Shown: in pieces, positions 45,696 to 54,796 of the stretch
Position numbering within the stretch: position 1 is the first letter of the stretch
Layout of the letters: every line of letters starts with the position of its first letter
Source of the DNA: Scolanthus callimorphus
Taxonomy: Eukaryota; Cnidaria; Anthozoa; Actiniaria; Edwardsiidae
Direction of reading: 5' to 3'
NCBI GenBank assembly: GCA_033964015.1
Contig: CM066913.1
Span: 26,252,790 to 26,316,789, forward strand
DNA: 64,000 nt
Position numbers and translations under genes: made by a program
The notes under the pieces: generated by a model
Told to the model about the DNA's origin: nothing
Databases searched by the model: none
What the model saw: only the letters and a program-made list of their open reading frames with translations

Positions 45696-48600
45696 TTCTC
45701 CCCGCCGACGTCATCCTTTGGCGTCCCTTTAGGTTTCCGCGACCTCTTCTTCTGTTTGCCTGAATTAACTACTTTAGACTCTAACTCACTCTTAGACTCC
45801 CCGCCCTGGGAAACACTACTCTTAACTGAATCTGACTGCAACACCGATCCTAACTCTAATCTATGTATTCTCTGCACTGGTCTGTTTAGAGTTCCTTTCG
45901 CAGTTCGCAATGTAGCGGTTCGTACCAATCCGTCCTTTCCCGGGTGTACCGCCTCGATCCGTCCCATAGGCCACTTGCCTCGTGACACGTTATCTTCTGA
46001 TATCAGCACTACATCTCCTACACGAACAGGTGCTTGTTCGATCATCCATTTCGACCGAATGGACAGTTTCTGTAAGTATTCTGCTTGCCAACGTTTCCAA
46101 AAATGATTCACAAGCCTTTGCTGATAGATATATCTCCGTATAAGGTTGTGACTCGTAGATGGTATGTCCGCAGGAACATCTGGAAGACTGACCAACGACC
46201 TTCCGATCGCTAAGTGCGCGGGGGTGATAGGAGAAGGATCACGAACATCATCACTGACAGTAGTTAGCGGCCTGCTGTTGATAACAGCCTCAATCTGAAC
46301 CAGCACAGTCTGTAGCTCCGTAAACTTAAGCAACGCTTTTCCGAGAACCTTCCGCAATGGTTCTTTCACCGAACGCACGATACGCTCCCAGAAACCTCCC
46401 CGCCATGGGGAGCGTTCAGTAATAAACTTCCACTTAATCCCGCGATTTGCAAGATGAGCAGAAACTTTATCGTGGTCGATCTGTTCCCAAGCATTCTGGG
46501 TTTCCCTACAAATAAACATAGCCTCGATTTCACGATCCGCTGCCTTGAAGGTCTGCGCGTTATCGGACCATACAGTGTTACAAATACCTCTGCGACTTAT
46601 CATCCGTACAAATGCCTGTAGAAACTCATCTGTTCCTAGGTCGTTCGTTAGCTCTAGGTGGACCATACGAGAAGCGGCACATGTGAAGATACAAACGTAA
46701 ACCTTTTCAGGAGGACTTCCACGAATATACAATGGTCCTGCAAAGTCTATACCGACATGAGTGAAGGCTTGCGACATTGAAACTCTTTCTGCAGGTAAAG
46801 GACCCATCTTCTGGGATGAGGAAGTGACTCTTTGTCGTTGACACGGAACACATTTAGCGATCACTCTCTTGACCTCGCGTCTTCCTTGAGTAAGCCAAAT
46901 GTTCTCACGTAGCACAGCTAGGGTAGTCTCGGGACCGGCATGAATCAACTGCTGGTGTTTGTGAATAACAAGTTTCTCAGTGAGCAGATGACCATGCGGA
47001 ATTATCACGGGATGTTTCGTTTCGTCTGGAAGTTGAGAGTTCTGAAGTCGTCCACCAACTCTGAGAACACGATTTAGCTTATCAAAGTATGGATCTAGCT
47101 TGATAATACGACTGTTCTTTGGAAGCGGTTGGTCGGATTCCAGTAGGGCGTATTCTTCTTGATAAACCTCCTTTTGTATCTCGCGGTACCAAAAGTACTC
47201 AGCTCTCTCCATCTCTTGTGCGGACAGTTCCTTAGAATGATGTGCTTTTCCTTTTCTCATACTGCTAATAATCCTGAACACGTTGGCAGTAACTCGTACA
47301 AGCGTAGACCACTTCTCGAAACGGGTGTAATCGATGACTGGATCTGTTTCCATTACTGTAGCTACTTGACTGCGAGCTGGTTTAGTCTCTCTCTGGATGC
47401 GCGACGTTAGTTCTTCGTCCACGATCTGGCTTCCACTCATTGGCCAAGACTCAGGTGACGCTGACAGCCACTGTGGACCCTTCCACCACTTCTCACTCAC
47501 CAACAGGCTACTTAATGACATACAACGAGTAAGCAGATCCGCGGGATTATCCACTCCAGGACAGTGCCTCCAGTTCTCTGGGTCAAACGTCGACTGGATC
47601 TCTGTAACACGATTCGCTACGAATGCCTTCCACTGCGCACTGGAACCTCGAATCCAATGTAAAGTGACCTCACTGTCCGACCAGCAAACTACACGATCAA
47701 TCTCTTGCGATACAGACAACGAGTCAATCACGAACTTCAATAATCTACAGTTGATCATGGCAGCAAGAAGTTCTAGTCTCGGTAAGGATACAATCTTGGT
47801 TGGCGCCACCTTACTTTTCGACATTACAAGATGTGTGCGGACTTCGCCTTGTCGATCAGTAACTCTAGCGTAAATAGCTGCACCATAAGCTTTCGGAGAC
47901 GCATCGCCGAAACCATGGATCTCAATTCTTGCACTGGCCTTACCATCTTGCATGACACAGCGAGGGATACGAATTCTGTCTAGATCTGATAGCTCGGACT
48001 TCCAAGAATTCCATTCTGTAAGGACATCTTCCGGTAACTGGTCGTCCCATTCCAAACCCTTATGCCCCAACTGTTGGAATAGCATCTTAGCTCTAACGGT
48101 AAACAGTGTGACCAAACCCATCGGATCGAAGATCTTTGAGGCGACACTTAGCAAGGTTCTCTTCGTCTCAACATCACATGACGACTTTGCCTTCTGCTGA
48201 ACATGGAACTGGAACGAGTCATCAAGAGTGTCCCAGCAAATTCCAAGTGCTTTCATAGGTTCTCGCTCACAAAAATCGACTAAGGTGCTCGGTGCCCTGT
48301 TCTTCTCGTCTACTTCCTGAAGAACACTCTCTGAATTACTAGACCACTTTGTAAGATTAAATGCAGCGCGATGCATTAGCTCAACTAGCGACTTCTGAAG
48401 CCCTACGGCGTCCTCAACAGTGTCTGCTCCGGTTAAACAATCATCTACATACATGTTATGCAAAACTTCCTTTGTCGCTTCTGGAAATTCATGTGCAAGT
48501 TTCTTAGCGTGGCTTCGCACGGTGGCAATTGCGAGAAACGGACTAGAAGTGACTCCAAAGGTTACTCGTGTCATTTGGTAAATGTCAGGACACTTATCAG

Positions 48601-49276
48601 CTTGCCTGTCCCTCCACACATATCTGTGGACAGCGCGATCAGCCTCTGCGAGCTTTATCTGCAAGAACATTTTCTCAACATCAGCCATCATTGAGATCTT
48701 ATGCGTGCGAAATCGAAGCAACACAGAAACTAAATTTGACTGTAAAGCAGGACCGGGTAAAACGCAGTCATTTAGGGAAACGTCGTTCTCTCCGTCACGT
48801 GCCGAGGCATCAAATACTACACGACAACGACTGCTACTTGGTTTGTCGTCACGAAAAATTGCGTGATGTGGTAAGAATCGCACGACTTTGTCATCTTCAA
48901 CCTTTGTCTCGTCAATCTTCTCTGCGAACCCTTTCTCTACATACAGATTCATGGCGTTCTGATACGTTTCCGCCTTCTCCGGGTTCTTACACAACTGTCT
49001 CTCTACACCTTCAAGTCGTCTCACTGCTTGTTGATAGTTGTTGCGTAGCTCAGGATGATTCTTTCTCCAAGGTAAGCACACTTCATATCTCTCACCATCA
49101 AACTTCAAACCTTCATCAAATTGCTGGACAGCACTCTGTTCTTCACGCGACATTAGGGTGTCTTCTTGGCCAGAGATACCTATCGACTCGAGTTTCCAGA
49201 ACCTCTTTAAACAGGCTGTTACTGGATCTGGATTGACACGACTCACCAACAACTGGGCCCGATACGACCCATCCAA
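45632..49276 (-). CDS. pol: BEL/Pao polyprotein: RT, RNase H, integrase
   Basis: A 1214-residue open frame without internal stops. In order: Pao-type RT (RCRVVFDASA near residue 151, SMMADVEKMFLQIKL near 195, FGVTSSPFLA near 240, catalytic YVDD at 276-279); RNase H-like segment (EIHGFGDASPKAYGAAI); integrase zinc finger (HKHQQLIHAG...CVPCQRQR); integrase core (VGIDFAGPLY, WSDNAQTFKA, FWERIVRSVKEPL); and a C-terminal domain of the kind that follows BEL integrases (VGDVVLISEDN, KWPMGRIEAVHPG). The start is arbitrary, because pol is normally made as an extension of gag-pro and this copy has a frameshift just upstream. Length and motif preservation suggest very recent activity of the family. Confidence 0.92.
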   Translation of the reverse strand: MDGSYRAQLLVSRVNPDPVTACLKRFWKLESIGISGQEDTLMSREEQSAVQQFDEGLKFDGERYEVCLPWRKNHPELRNNYQQAVRRLEGVERQLCKNPEKAETYQNAMNLYVEKGFAEKIDETKVEDDKVVRFLPHHAIFRDDKPSSSRCRVVFDASARDGENDVSLNDCVLPGPALQSNLVSVLLRFRTHKISMMADVEKMFLQIKLAEADRAVHRYVWRDRQADKCPDIYQMTRVTFGVTSSPFLAIATVRSHAKKLAHEFPEATKEVLHNMYVDDCLTGADTVEDAVGLQKSLVELMHRAAFNLTKWSSNSESVLQEVDEKNRAPSTLVDFCEREPMKALGICWDTLDDSFQFHVQQKAKSSCDVETKRTLLSVASKIFDPMGLVTLFTVRAKMLFQQLGHKGLEWDDQLPEDVLTEWNSWKSELSDLDRIRIPRCVMQDGKASARIEIHGFGDASPKAYGAAIYARVTDRQGEVRTHLVMSKSKVAPTKIVSLPRLELLAAMINCRLLKFVIDSLSVSQEIDRVVCWSDSEVTLHWIRGSSAQWKAFVANRVTEIQSTFDPENWRHCPGVDNPADLLTRCMSLSSLLVSEKWWKGPQWLSASPESWPMSGSQIVDEELTSRIQRETKPARSQVATVMETDPVIDYTRFEKWSTLVRVTANVFRIISSMRKGKAHHSKELSAQEMERAEYFWYREIQKEVYQEEYALLESDQPLPKNSRIIKLDPYFDKLNRVLRVGGRLQNSQLPDETKHPVIIPHGHLLTEKLVIHKHQQLIHAGPETTLAVLRENIWLTQGRREVKRVIAKCVPCQRQRVTSSSQKMGPLPAERVSMSQAFTHVGIDFAGPLYIRGSPPEKVYVCIFTCAASRMVHLELTNDLGTDEFLQAFVRMISRRGICNTVWSDNAQTFKAADREIEAMFICRETQNAWEQIDHDKVSAHLANRGIKWKFITERSPWRGGFWERIVRSVKEPLRKVLGKALLKFTELQTVLVQIEAVINSRPLTTVSDDVRDPSPITPAHLAIGRSLVSLPDVPADIPSTSHNLIRRYIYQQRLVNHFWKRWQAEYLQKLSIRSKWMIEQAPVRVGDVVLISEDNVSRGKWPMGRIEAVHPGKDGLVRTATLRTAKGTLNRPVQRIHRLELGSVLQSDSVKSSVSQGGESKSELESKVVNSGKQKKRSRKPKGTPKDDVGGENVRAHRTRSGRLCCPVKRLDL

Positions 49277-49388
49277 GGGTAGAATTCACAGCAGTTAAGG
49301 TGTCTTGACCGGAACCCTTCAAACACTCTCCATGCACGAACGTGTGGTAGTAGTCCGCACCGATCAGCACATCGACCTCGACCGCGCC
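49277..49388 (-). pseudogene. BEL gag-pro/pol junction, broken
   Basis: The gag-pro frame ends at TGA (49389-49391). The same frame then continues open with VEVDVLIGADYYHTF to 49143, showing that the TGA interrupts the polyprotein. It lies at a position where a CGA-to-TGA change is plausible. A shift into the 1214-residue frame occurs near 49265-49285. Confidence 0.75.
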
Positions 49389-51299
49389 TCAGGGGTACGT
49401 GTCACCAAGCTTCAGGTTTTTGAGATGGGGATTGGCATCTAAGTTGATGGTGACTGGCTCTAGTGGTTGACAAATGTTGTTTATCGTCAGCACTTCCAAT
49501 TCTACTGGCGACGACTGGGTATCATCATCTGCAGCCGATAACAGGGATATTCCAACTCTCTTCATGCTCTTGGTCTTTCCTACACTGTCACCAAACGTAA
49601 ACACGTTGAGAACCTCGACTGGACCCTTTAACTCCATTGCGTCTGCGAGCCATTTCACGATATACGATCTTTGACTGCCTGAGTCTAGAAGTACTCGAAC
49701 TGGAACCACGTGACCATTTACGCACAGTTTGGCTTTGGTTGTTTGTAGAAGTACTTTCCTGGAACTCGTATGGCACGCAGATGCAAGTCCAGCATGGGTG
49801 TGGGGGTGTGGTTGCTGCCCATGCAACAGCCGGTGATGACGCTCTCTACATTCCCCGACTCCACATCTAGCCTGACGACACACTTGAGAGTAATGGTTAC
49901 TATTTGTAACCCGCAGACAGTTAAAACAGAGGCGTGCTGCCTTAACACATTTCCAGCGTTCATCAAGGGTTTTCTCTGTAAGTTTGGGACATTCAGGGGT
50001 ATTGTGTCCTGTGGCCTTACAAATTGCACAAAACTTTGAGATGGACTGTTTGCTAGTTTCACATAATAAAGCAGAAGCTGACGATATTTGGGATTCCTGT
50101 GGTTTTTGTACAATTTCCTCCCTGGGGGTGGTGCGAATCTGCTTAATACCACCAATTGAACCCGATTTCCCTGATTTGGAACTTCTCTGTACAGCCTCTT
50201 TAGAGACCACTTGTCTATTGAGAAACTTGAAAAACAGTTCAAGGTCAACTTTATCATCATCAGTTTCTGACAGTTCTAGTTCCCATTTCTCACATGTTTC
50301 AGGGGGTAGTTTCATCTCAAATATGGGAATAAAAATGTTGGCATACAGTCTAGGGCTTTCCCCTAAGCCTTCTAAGGCTCTTACACGATTTTGGAGGGTG
50401 TCATGGAGCTCGCGCAATGATGATGCATCTGCATTAGATTTTGCTTGTAAACAAACAATTGACTTAATCAGAGATGTGGTTATAACTCTTTTTCTGCCAT
50501 AGCGGTGTTTCAGAGTTTCGATAGCATGATTGTAGTTAGCACCTGTAATCTCATACCCTTCTATAGTTTGGTATGCAACCCCACCCAAAACTGATCTCAA
50601 ATATGTGAATTTTTGTACCTCTGGAATGTCGTCTCGATTATGTACAGCTGCCTCAAACTGATCCCAAAAGTTCTGAAATTTCATAACATCTCCATAAAAT
50701 TTAGGAAGTTCAAGCTTGGGCAACTTCAAGTTATTTGACTTTGTACTGCCACTGTCTGATGTTTTGGCTTCACTTGATTTGAGTTTGTTCAAATAGGCTT
50801 GAGCCATGTCAACTACATCATCTACATCATTCAAAAATGAAACCCACTTTCTAGCTTCCCCTTCAACCTCGTCTTCCGAGAGAGAAGTAACAATTTCTTC
50901 ACGAATTTCAGTACATTGCTTTCTGTAATGAATCAATTTTTCCAATCGATTGTCCATTTTTGTGACATCTCTCTCAGGCTGGTTAGCTATTTCCTTAATG
51001 GAATTAATAACAGCTTCAATGTCTAATTTCAACAGTTTTTCTTTTCTTCTAAGCACATTCAACTCATAATAAACAAAATCAGGATCTGAATCCGATTCAG
51101 TGTCTGATTCGGCCTCGGATTTTGCATCCGTCAACTGTTTTTCTATCTCCGCTGAGTCCCAAAACATCTCGGTTTGTTCTGCCTTGTAAGCTTTATCGAG
51201 TCTTGTCTCTAATGATGCTCTTTTACCTTTGGCTGAAAGTCCTCGCCTTTTAAGTTCTTTCTTTATCTTATCCATTGTCAAGTCTTTCGATGAAAACAT
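49389..51299 (-). CDS. gag: BEL/Pao gag-protease with N-terminal SAP-like motif
   Basis: A 636-residue frame. Residues 8-35 (TMDKIKKELKRRGLSAKGKR onward) fit a SAP helix-extension-helix motif, a DNA-binding module. A coiled-coil-like acidic region follows. Next is the retro-gag-like LPKLELPKFYGDVMKFQNFW to RYGRKR block. Cys/His knuckles follow (CAICKATGHNTPEC, CFNCLRVTNSNHYSQVC, CGVGECRERHH), and a protease domain with VRVLLDSGSQRSYI. The product would be nucleocapsid plus protease. ATG 51299 is about 75 bp inside the 5' LTR/primer site, as expected. Confidence 0.9.
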   Translation of the reverse strand: MFSSKDLTMDKIKKELKRRGLSAKGKRASLETRLDKAYKAEQTEMFWDSAEIEKQLTDAKSEAESDTESDSDPDFVYYELNVLRRKEKLLKLDIEAVINSIKEIANQPERDVTKMDNRLEKLIHYRKQCTEIREEIVTSLSEDEVEGEARKWVSFLNDVDDVVDMAQAYLNKLKSSEAKTSDSGSTKSNNLKLPKLELPKFYGDVMKFQNFWDQFEAAVHNRDDIPEVQKFTYLRSVLGGVAYQTIEGYEITGANYNHAIETLKHRYGRKRVITTSLIKSIVCLQAKSNADASSLRELHDTLQNRVRALEGLGESPRLYANIFIPIFEMKLPPETCEKWELELSETDDDKVDLELFFKFLNRQVVSKEAVQRSSKSGKSGSIGGIKQIRTTPREEIVQKPQESQISSASALLCETSKQSISKFCAICKATGHNTPECPKLTEKTLDERWKCVKAARLCFNCLRVTNSNHYSQVCRQARCGVGECRERHHRLLHGQQPHPHTHAGLASACHTSSRKVLLQTTKAKLCVNGHVVPVRVLLDSGSQRSYIVKWLADAMELKGPVEVLNVFTFGDSVGKTKSMKRVGISLLSAADDDTQSSPVELEVLTINNICQPLEPVTINLDANPHLKNLKLGDTYP

Positions 51300-51353
51300 C
51301 TTAAATACGTCAGGCTTACCTCGCGTTCCACTCGGCTTGAATCTTGAAGTTTA

Positions 51354-51370
51354 TCCGGCTCGAAGGACCA
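51354..51370 (-). promoter_or_regulatory. BEL primer binding site, tRNA-Tyr
   Basis: On the minus strand, TGGTCCTTCGAGCCGGA lies three bases after the 5' LTR. It complements 17 bases of the 3' end of animal tRNA-Tyr (…TCCGGCTCGAAGGA plus CCA, from remembered tRNA sequence). Confidence 0.85.
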
Positions 51371-51373
51371 AAA

Positions 51374-51619
51374 TGTTCAATTAAACACAACTTTAATCTG
51401 GTATACGAGGAATACAATGAATTGCCATGAAATACGAGAAATGCGAAGAGTTGAATTACAAGAAATGCGAAATGAAATGCGAAGTTGTACGAGTTGTGCG
51501 AATTACAATCCATAAACATGGCTGCACTGATAGTCACAAAGTTCATATCCGGGACTTACAGGTCCAGTCGCTTGACCGGGCAACACAGGCGGCCCGACCG
51601 AGTGCGGTGGGCTCGAACA
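51374..51619 (-). repeat. BEL 5' LTR
   Basis: 246 bp, one mismatch to the other LTR. Outer flank CTCCC. Confidence 0.95.
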
Positions 51620-51930
51620 CTCCCGAAGGCTTGGAAACGTCTTATTCAACAAACGGCACTGCATCCTGAGACACCCACCATCGAAGGAAACAGCAGATAT
51701 TGAAAAGTTATCGTGCTCATATGTAACAAAGCTGTTAGTGCGGGAGCAAAAAAACTTGACCGATAAACACGGTATTGCGGATAAGGATTTGCATTATTTC
51801 TAAGAACTCAATGCGTGTAGTCTACTGCAATTCGTTTTTAATTCATGAAATTTACATCGAAAAACGGATTTTCACCATTTTTCGTTTAACGTTTCGATAA
51901 TAATTTTTGAAAACGGAATTTGAATTTGTA

Positions 51931-54062
51931 TAGGTAATCATACGACTTCGAGTTCAATTTGGGATTAACTGTACGAGTGAGTTTTACAAAAAGTATCGAA
52001 ATTGCACTAGCCCGTTAGGGCGAGTGCAATTTGAGCTTTTTGAAAAACTCACGAGTGTAATTAATCCCAAATTGAACGAGAATAGTCGTATGATTACTTA
52101 TTAATAATATGGATGCAAAAATTTTCAGAGAAGACCTTATTTGCAGCGGCCAAAAATGCACTGAACGCGTGCGAGACAAGCGAGCAAAATTACGAAACCT
52201 AACTTGACATAAATATACTTGACACAACAAATTTATTATATGCAAGAAGCAGGTTCTGTTTTGACAATCATAAACTTTATTTCAGATTCCAAGGTAAAAT
52301 AACATAAGAGAGGCTGTATTAATTCATTAATTGGTTGGTTTCTTTCGTTTGAATTGCTTTTGAAAGCTTAGTTGCTTGTGCATTTTCGGTCACCAAAAAC
52401 GGGCAGAATATTGTCCAGAAAGGTGAACATAGCTAGGTAAACTCCCACAGAAGACATACCTGAAGTCTTCTCTTGTGTAAACTTTCTTGTAACAGCTAAA
52501 CAACCAAGATTGATAGGAATTTGATCCGGAAAACTGTCCGTATCGCATGTGTTCTTGTAGACTTCTAGTTCATTTTCATCGCTGGCATTTCCCGCTGCTA
52601 GATTCGCAGTCAACGAAGATTTCCCTTCATATCCTTCCATAACAAAGAATGAACTTAAACAAGTCTTGCTCAAATCCATAAGGAAATCACATTTTCATTT
52701 CCACAAGTTTCGGAAGATAATTTTCATGAAAAGGAACCAATTTTCTCCTTCCACATCCAGAGCCGATCTCCGATCTTGTTGACAAGGCTCAAACAGATCG
52801 AGTGGCGTGACAGCTAGCGCGCATTTGATTGGCTCGTTCGCAAAATCGATTGTTTATTTAGCCAATCAGCTTCATGTAATACCTGCACTCATTTGAGTGC
52901 AATTACTTTTTTGGAGTGCAAATTAGTATAGGTAATCATACGACTTCGAGTTCAATTTGGGATTAATTGCACGAGTGAGTTTTTCAAAAAGTATCGAAAT
53001 TGCACGAGCCCGTTAGGGCGAGTGCAATTTGAGCTTTTTGAAAAACTCACGAGTGTAATTAATCCCAAGTTGAACGAGAATAGTCGTATGATTACTTATT
53101 AATAATATGGATGCAAAAAATTTCAGAGAAAGACCTTATTTGCAGCGGACACAAATGCACTGAACGCGTGCGAGACAAGCGAGCAAAGTTTACAAAACCT
53201 AACTTGACATAAATATACTTGACACAACAAATTTATTTCATGCTAGAAGCAGGTGGAATTCTGTTTTGACATTCATAAACTTTATTTCAGATTCCAAGGT
53301 AAAATAACATAAGAGAGCATGTATTAATTAATTGGTTGGTTTCTTTCAGTTTGAATTGCTTTTGAAAGCTTAACTTAGTTGCTTGTGCATTTTCGGTCAA
53401 CAAAAATGGGCAGAATATTGTCCAGAAAGGTGAACATAGCTAGGTAAACTTCCACAGAAGACATACCTGAAGTATTCTCTTGTGTAAACTTTCTTGTAAC
53501 AGCTAAACAACCAAGATTGACAGGAATTTGATCCGGAAAACTGTCCGTATCGCATGTGTTCTTGTAAACTTCTAGTTCATTTTCATCGCTGGCATTTCCC
53601 GCCGCTTAGATTCACAGTCAACGAAGATTTCCCTTCATATCCTTCCATAACAAAGAATGAAAACTAAAACAAGTCTTGCTCAAGTCCATAAGGAATTCAC
53701 ATTTTGCTTTCCAAGGGTTTCGGAAGATGATTTTCATGAAAAGGAACCGAATTTCTCCCTCCATCCAAAGCCATCTATTGATCTCCCATCTTGTTGACAA
53801 GGCTCAAACAGATCGAGTGGCGTGACAGCTAGCGCGCATTTGATTGGCTCGTTCGCAAAATCCATTGTTTATTTAGCCAATCAGCTTCATGAAATACCTG
53901 CACTCATTTGAGTGCAATTACTTTTTTGGAGTGCAAATTACTTTTGTAATTGCACTGCTCTCGACCAATCAGAATCGAGAAATTTTTGCATCCATATTAT
54001 TACTTTTGTAATTGCACTGCTCTCGACCAATCAGAATCGAGAAATTTTTGCATCCATATTAT
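51931..54062. repeat. Tandemly duplicated ~998 bp hairpin element
   Basis: Copy 1 is 51931-52928 and copy 2 is 52929 to about 53938. Each opens with a long hairpin (51935-52097, and 52933-53095) whose arms of about 80 bp are centred on GCCCGTTAGGGC. ATTAATAATATGGATGCAAAAATTT follows each hairpin. Its reverse complement closes the array in two 62 bp tandem units (53939-54000 and 54001-54062, containing CTCTCGACCAATCAGAATCGAG). The pattern fits a foldback-type element that duplicated in place. Confidence 0.8.
52368..52679 (-). pseudogene. Exon-like ORF carried by the hairpin repeat
   Basis: A 103-codon minus-strand frame (…VMEGYEGKSSLTANLAAGNA…) with no recognised domain. Within it lies a strong splice donor, ACTTCAG|GTATGTC, near 52455-52470. 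So a plausible exon would end there and the rest would be intron. The second copy of the repeat preserves donor and most codons but has a one-base insertion near 53607 that breaks the frame. It may be a captured host exon. Confidence 0.35.
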
Positions 54063-54796
54063 TATGAGTTTTATATTGTTGATTTTGATATTTTTCCCGA
54101 AATTAAAAATTAAATTTTTCAAATCTAAAGTTTGTCTTTTATTTTTTTGCAGAAATAGGAAAACGAAATTCAAATTCAAATTTCAATTACTGTTTTTTAA
54201 TGAAAAACGTTAATCGGTTTCATTTCGAAAAAATAAATTCTAACAGTTTTGTAGAGGTCGCCGTAGGTGCTACGAAGTGCAAGAACACTACTCAGAGGGG
54301 GAGGGTGGTATTTCCTAACTACTCTCACAAGTGCCTTTAAACCCAAATGTCAGTGAGATTAAAGAGGAGAATATTATATATGTTAAGAGCTAGGAATGGA
54401 GGGCTATAGGTCCGTGTAACGTTCCACAGAATACTTTTCATTTTTCTAATTTGAATTGAAATTTGAAATTTGCCTTTTAATTTTAATTTTCAAATTTCAA
54501 TTTTAAATTGAGAATTGAATTCTTTGTCATTTTAAGCATTTTTCAATTTCCAAACAAAAAAGGAAAATCAAATTCAAAATACGGAATTTACGCGATTTGC
54601 AATTATCTAATTCTAAATTTAAATAAAATATTAGGAAACGCTATACTTAAAATATCCTCTATGATAAGAGGAGTAATATGCTTGGGTTGCAGATCTCAGG
54701 GGGGTGGCTACGGAGTAAAAATGCCTACAGTAATTTTCCAAGCTGCTTCGATATAACAATAAATTTAGCGCGCGTTTTTTGGCGAAGTGGAGAACT
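54063..54796. other. AT-rich spacer upstream of the integrase gene
   Basis: Low-complexity AAATTTCAAATT-type sequence around 54430-54560. No ORF. Any promoter for the downstream gene should lie here, but no TATA box at a clear distance is seen. Confidence 0.4.

Larger units (their letters stand above)
45450..51619 (-). mobile_element. BEL/Pao LTR retrotransposon, young copy
   Basis: The element lies on the minus strand with 246 bp LTRs at 51374-51619 (5') and 45450-45695 (3'). The LTRs differ at one base (G/A at 45456 against 51380). The 5 bp target duplication CTCCC flanks it (45445-45449 and 51620-51624). The gag-protease frame and the large pol frame are nearly intact. They are separated by one in-frame TGA and one frameshift around 49270-49390. 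Confidence 0.95.

Noticed and set aside
45561..49236. Long plus-strand ORFs over 45561-49236
   Set aside because: Shadows of the minus-strand BEL pol frame.
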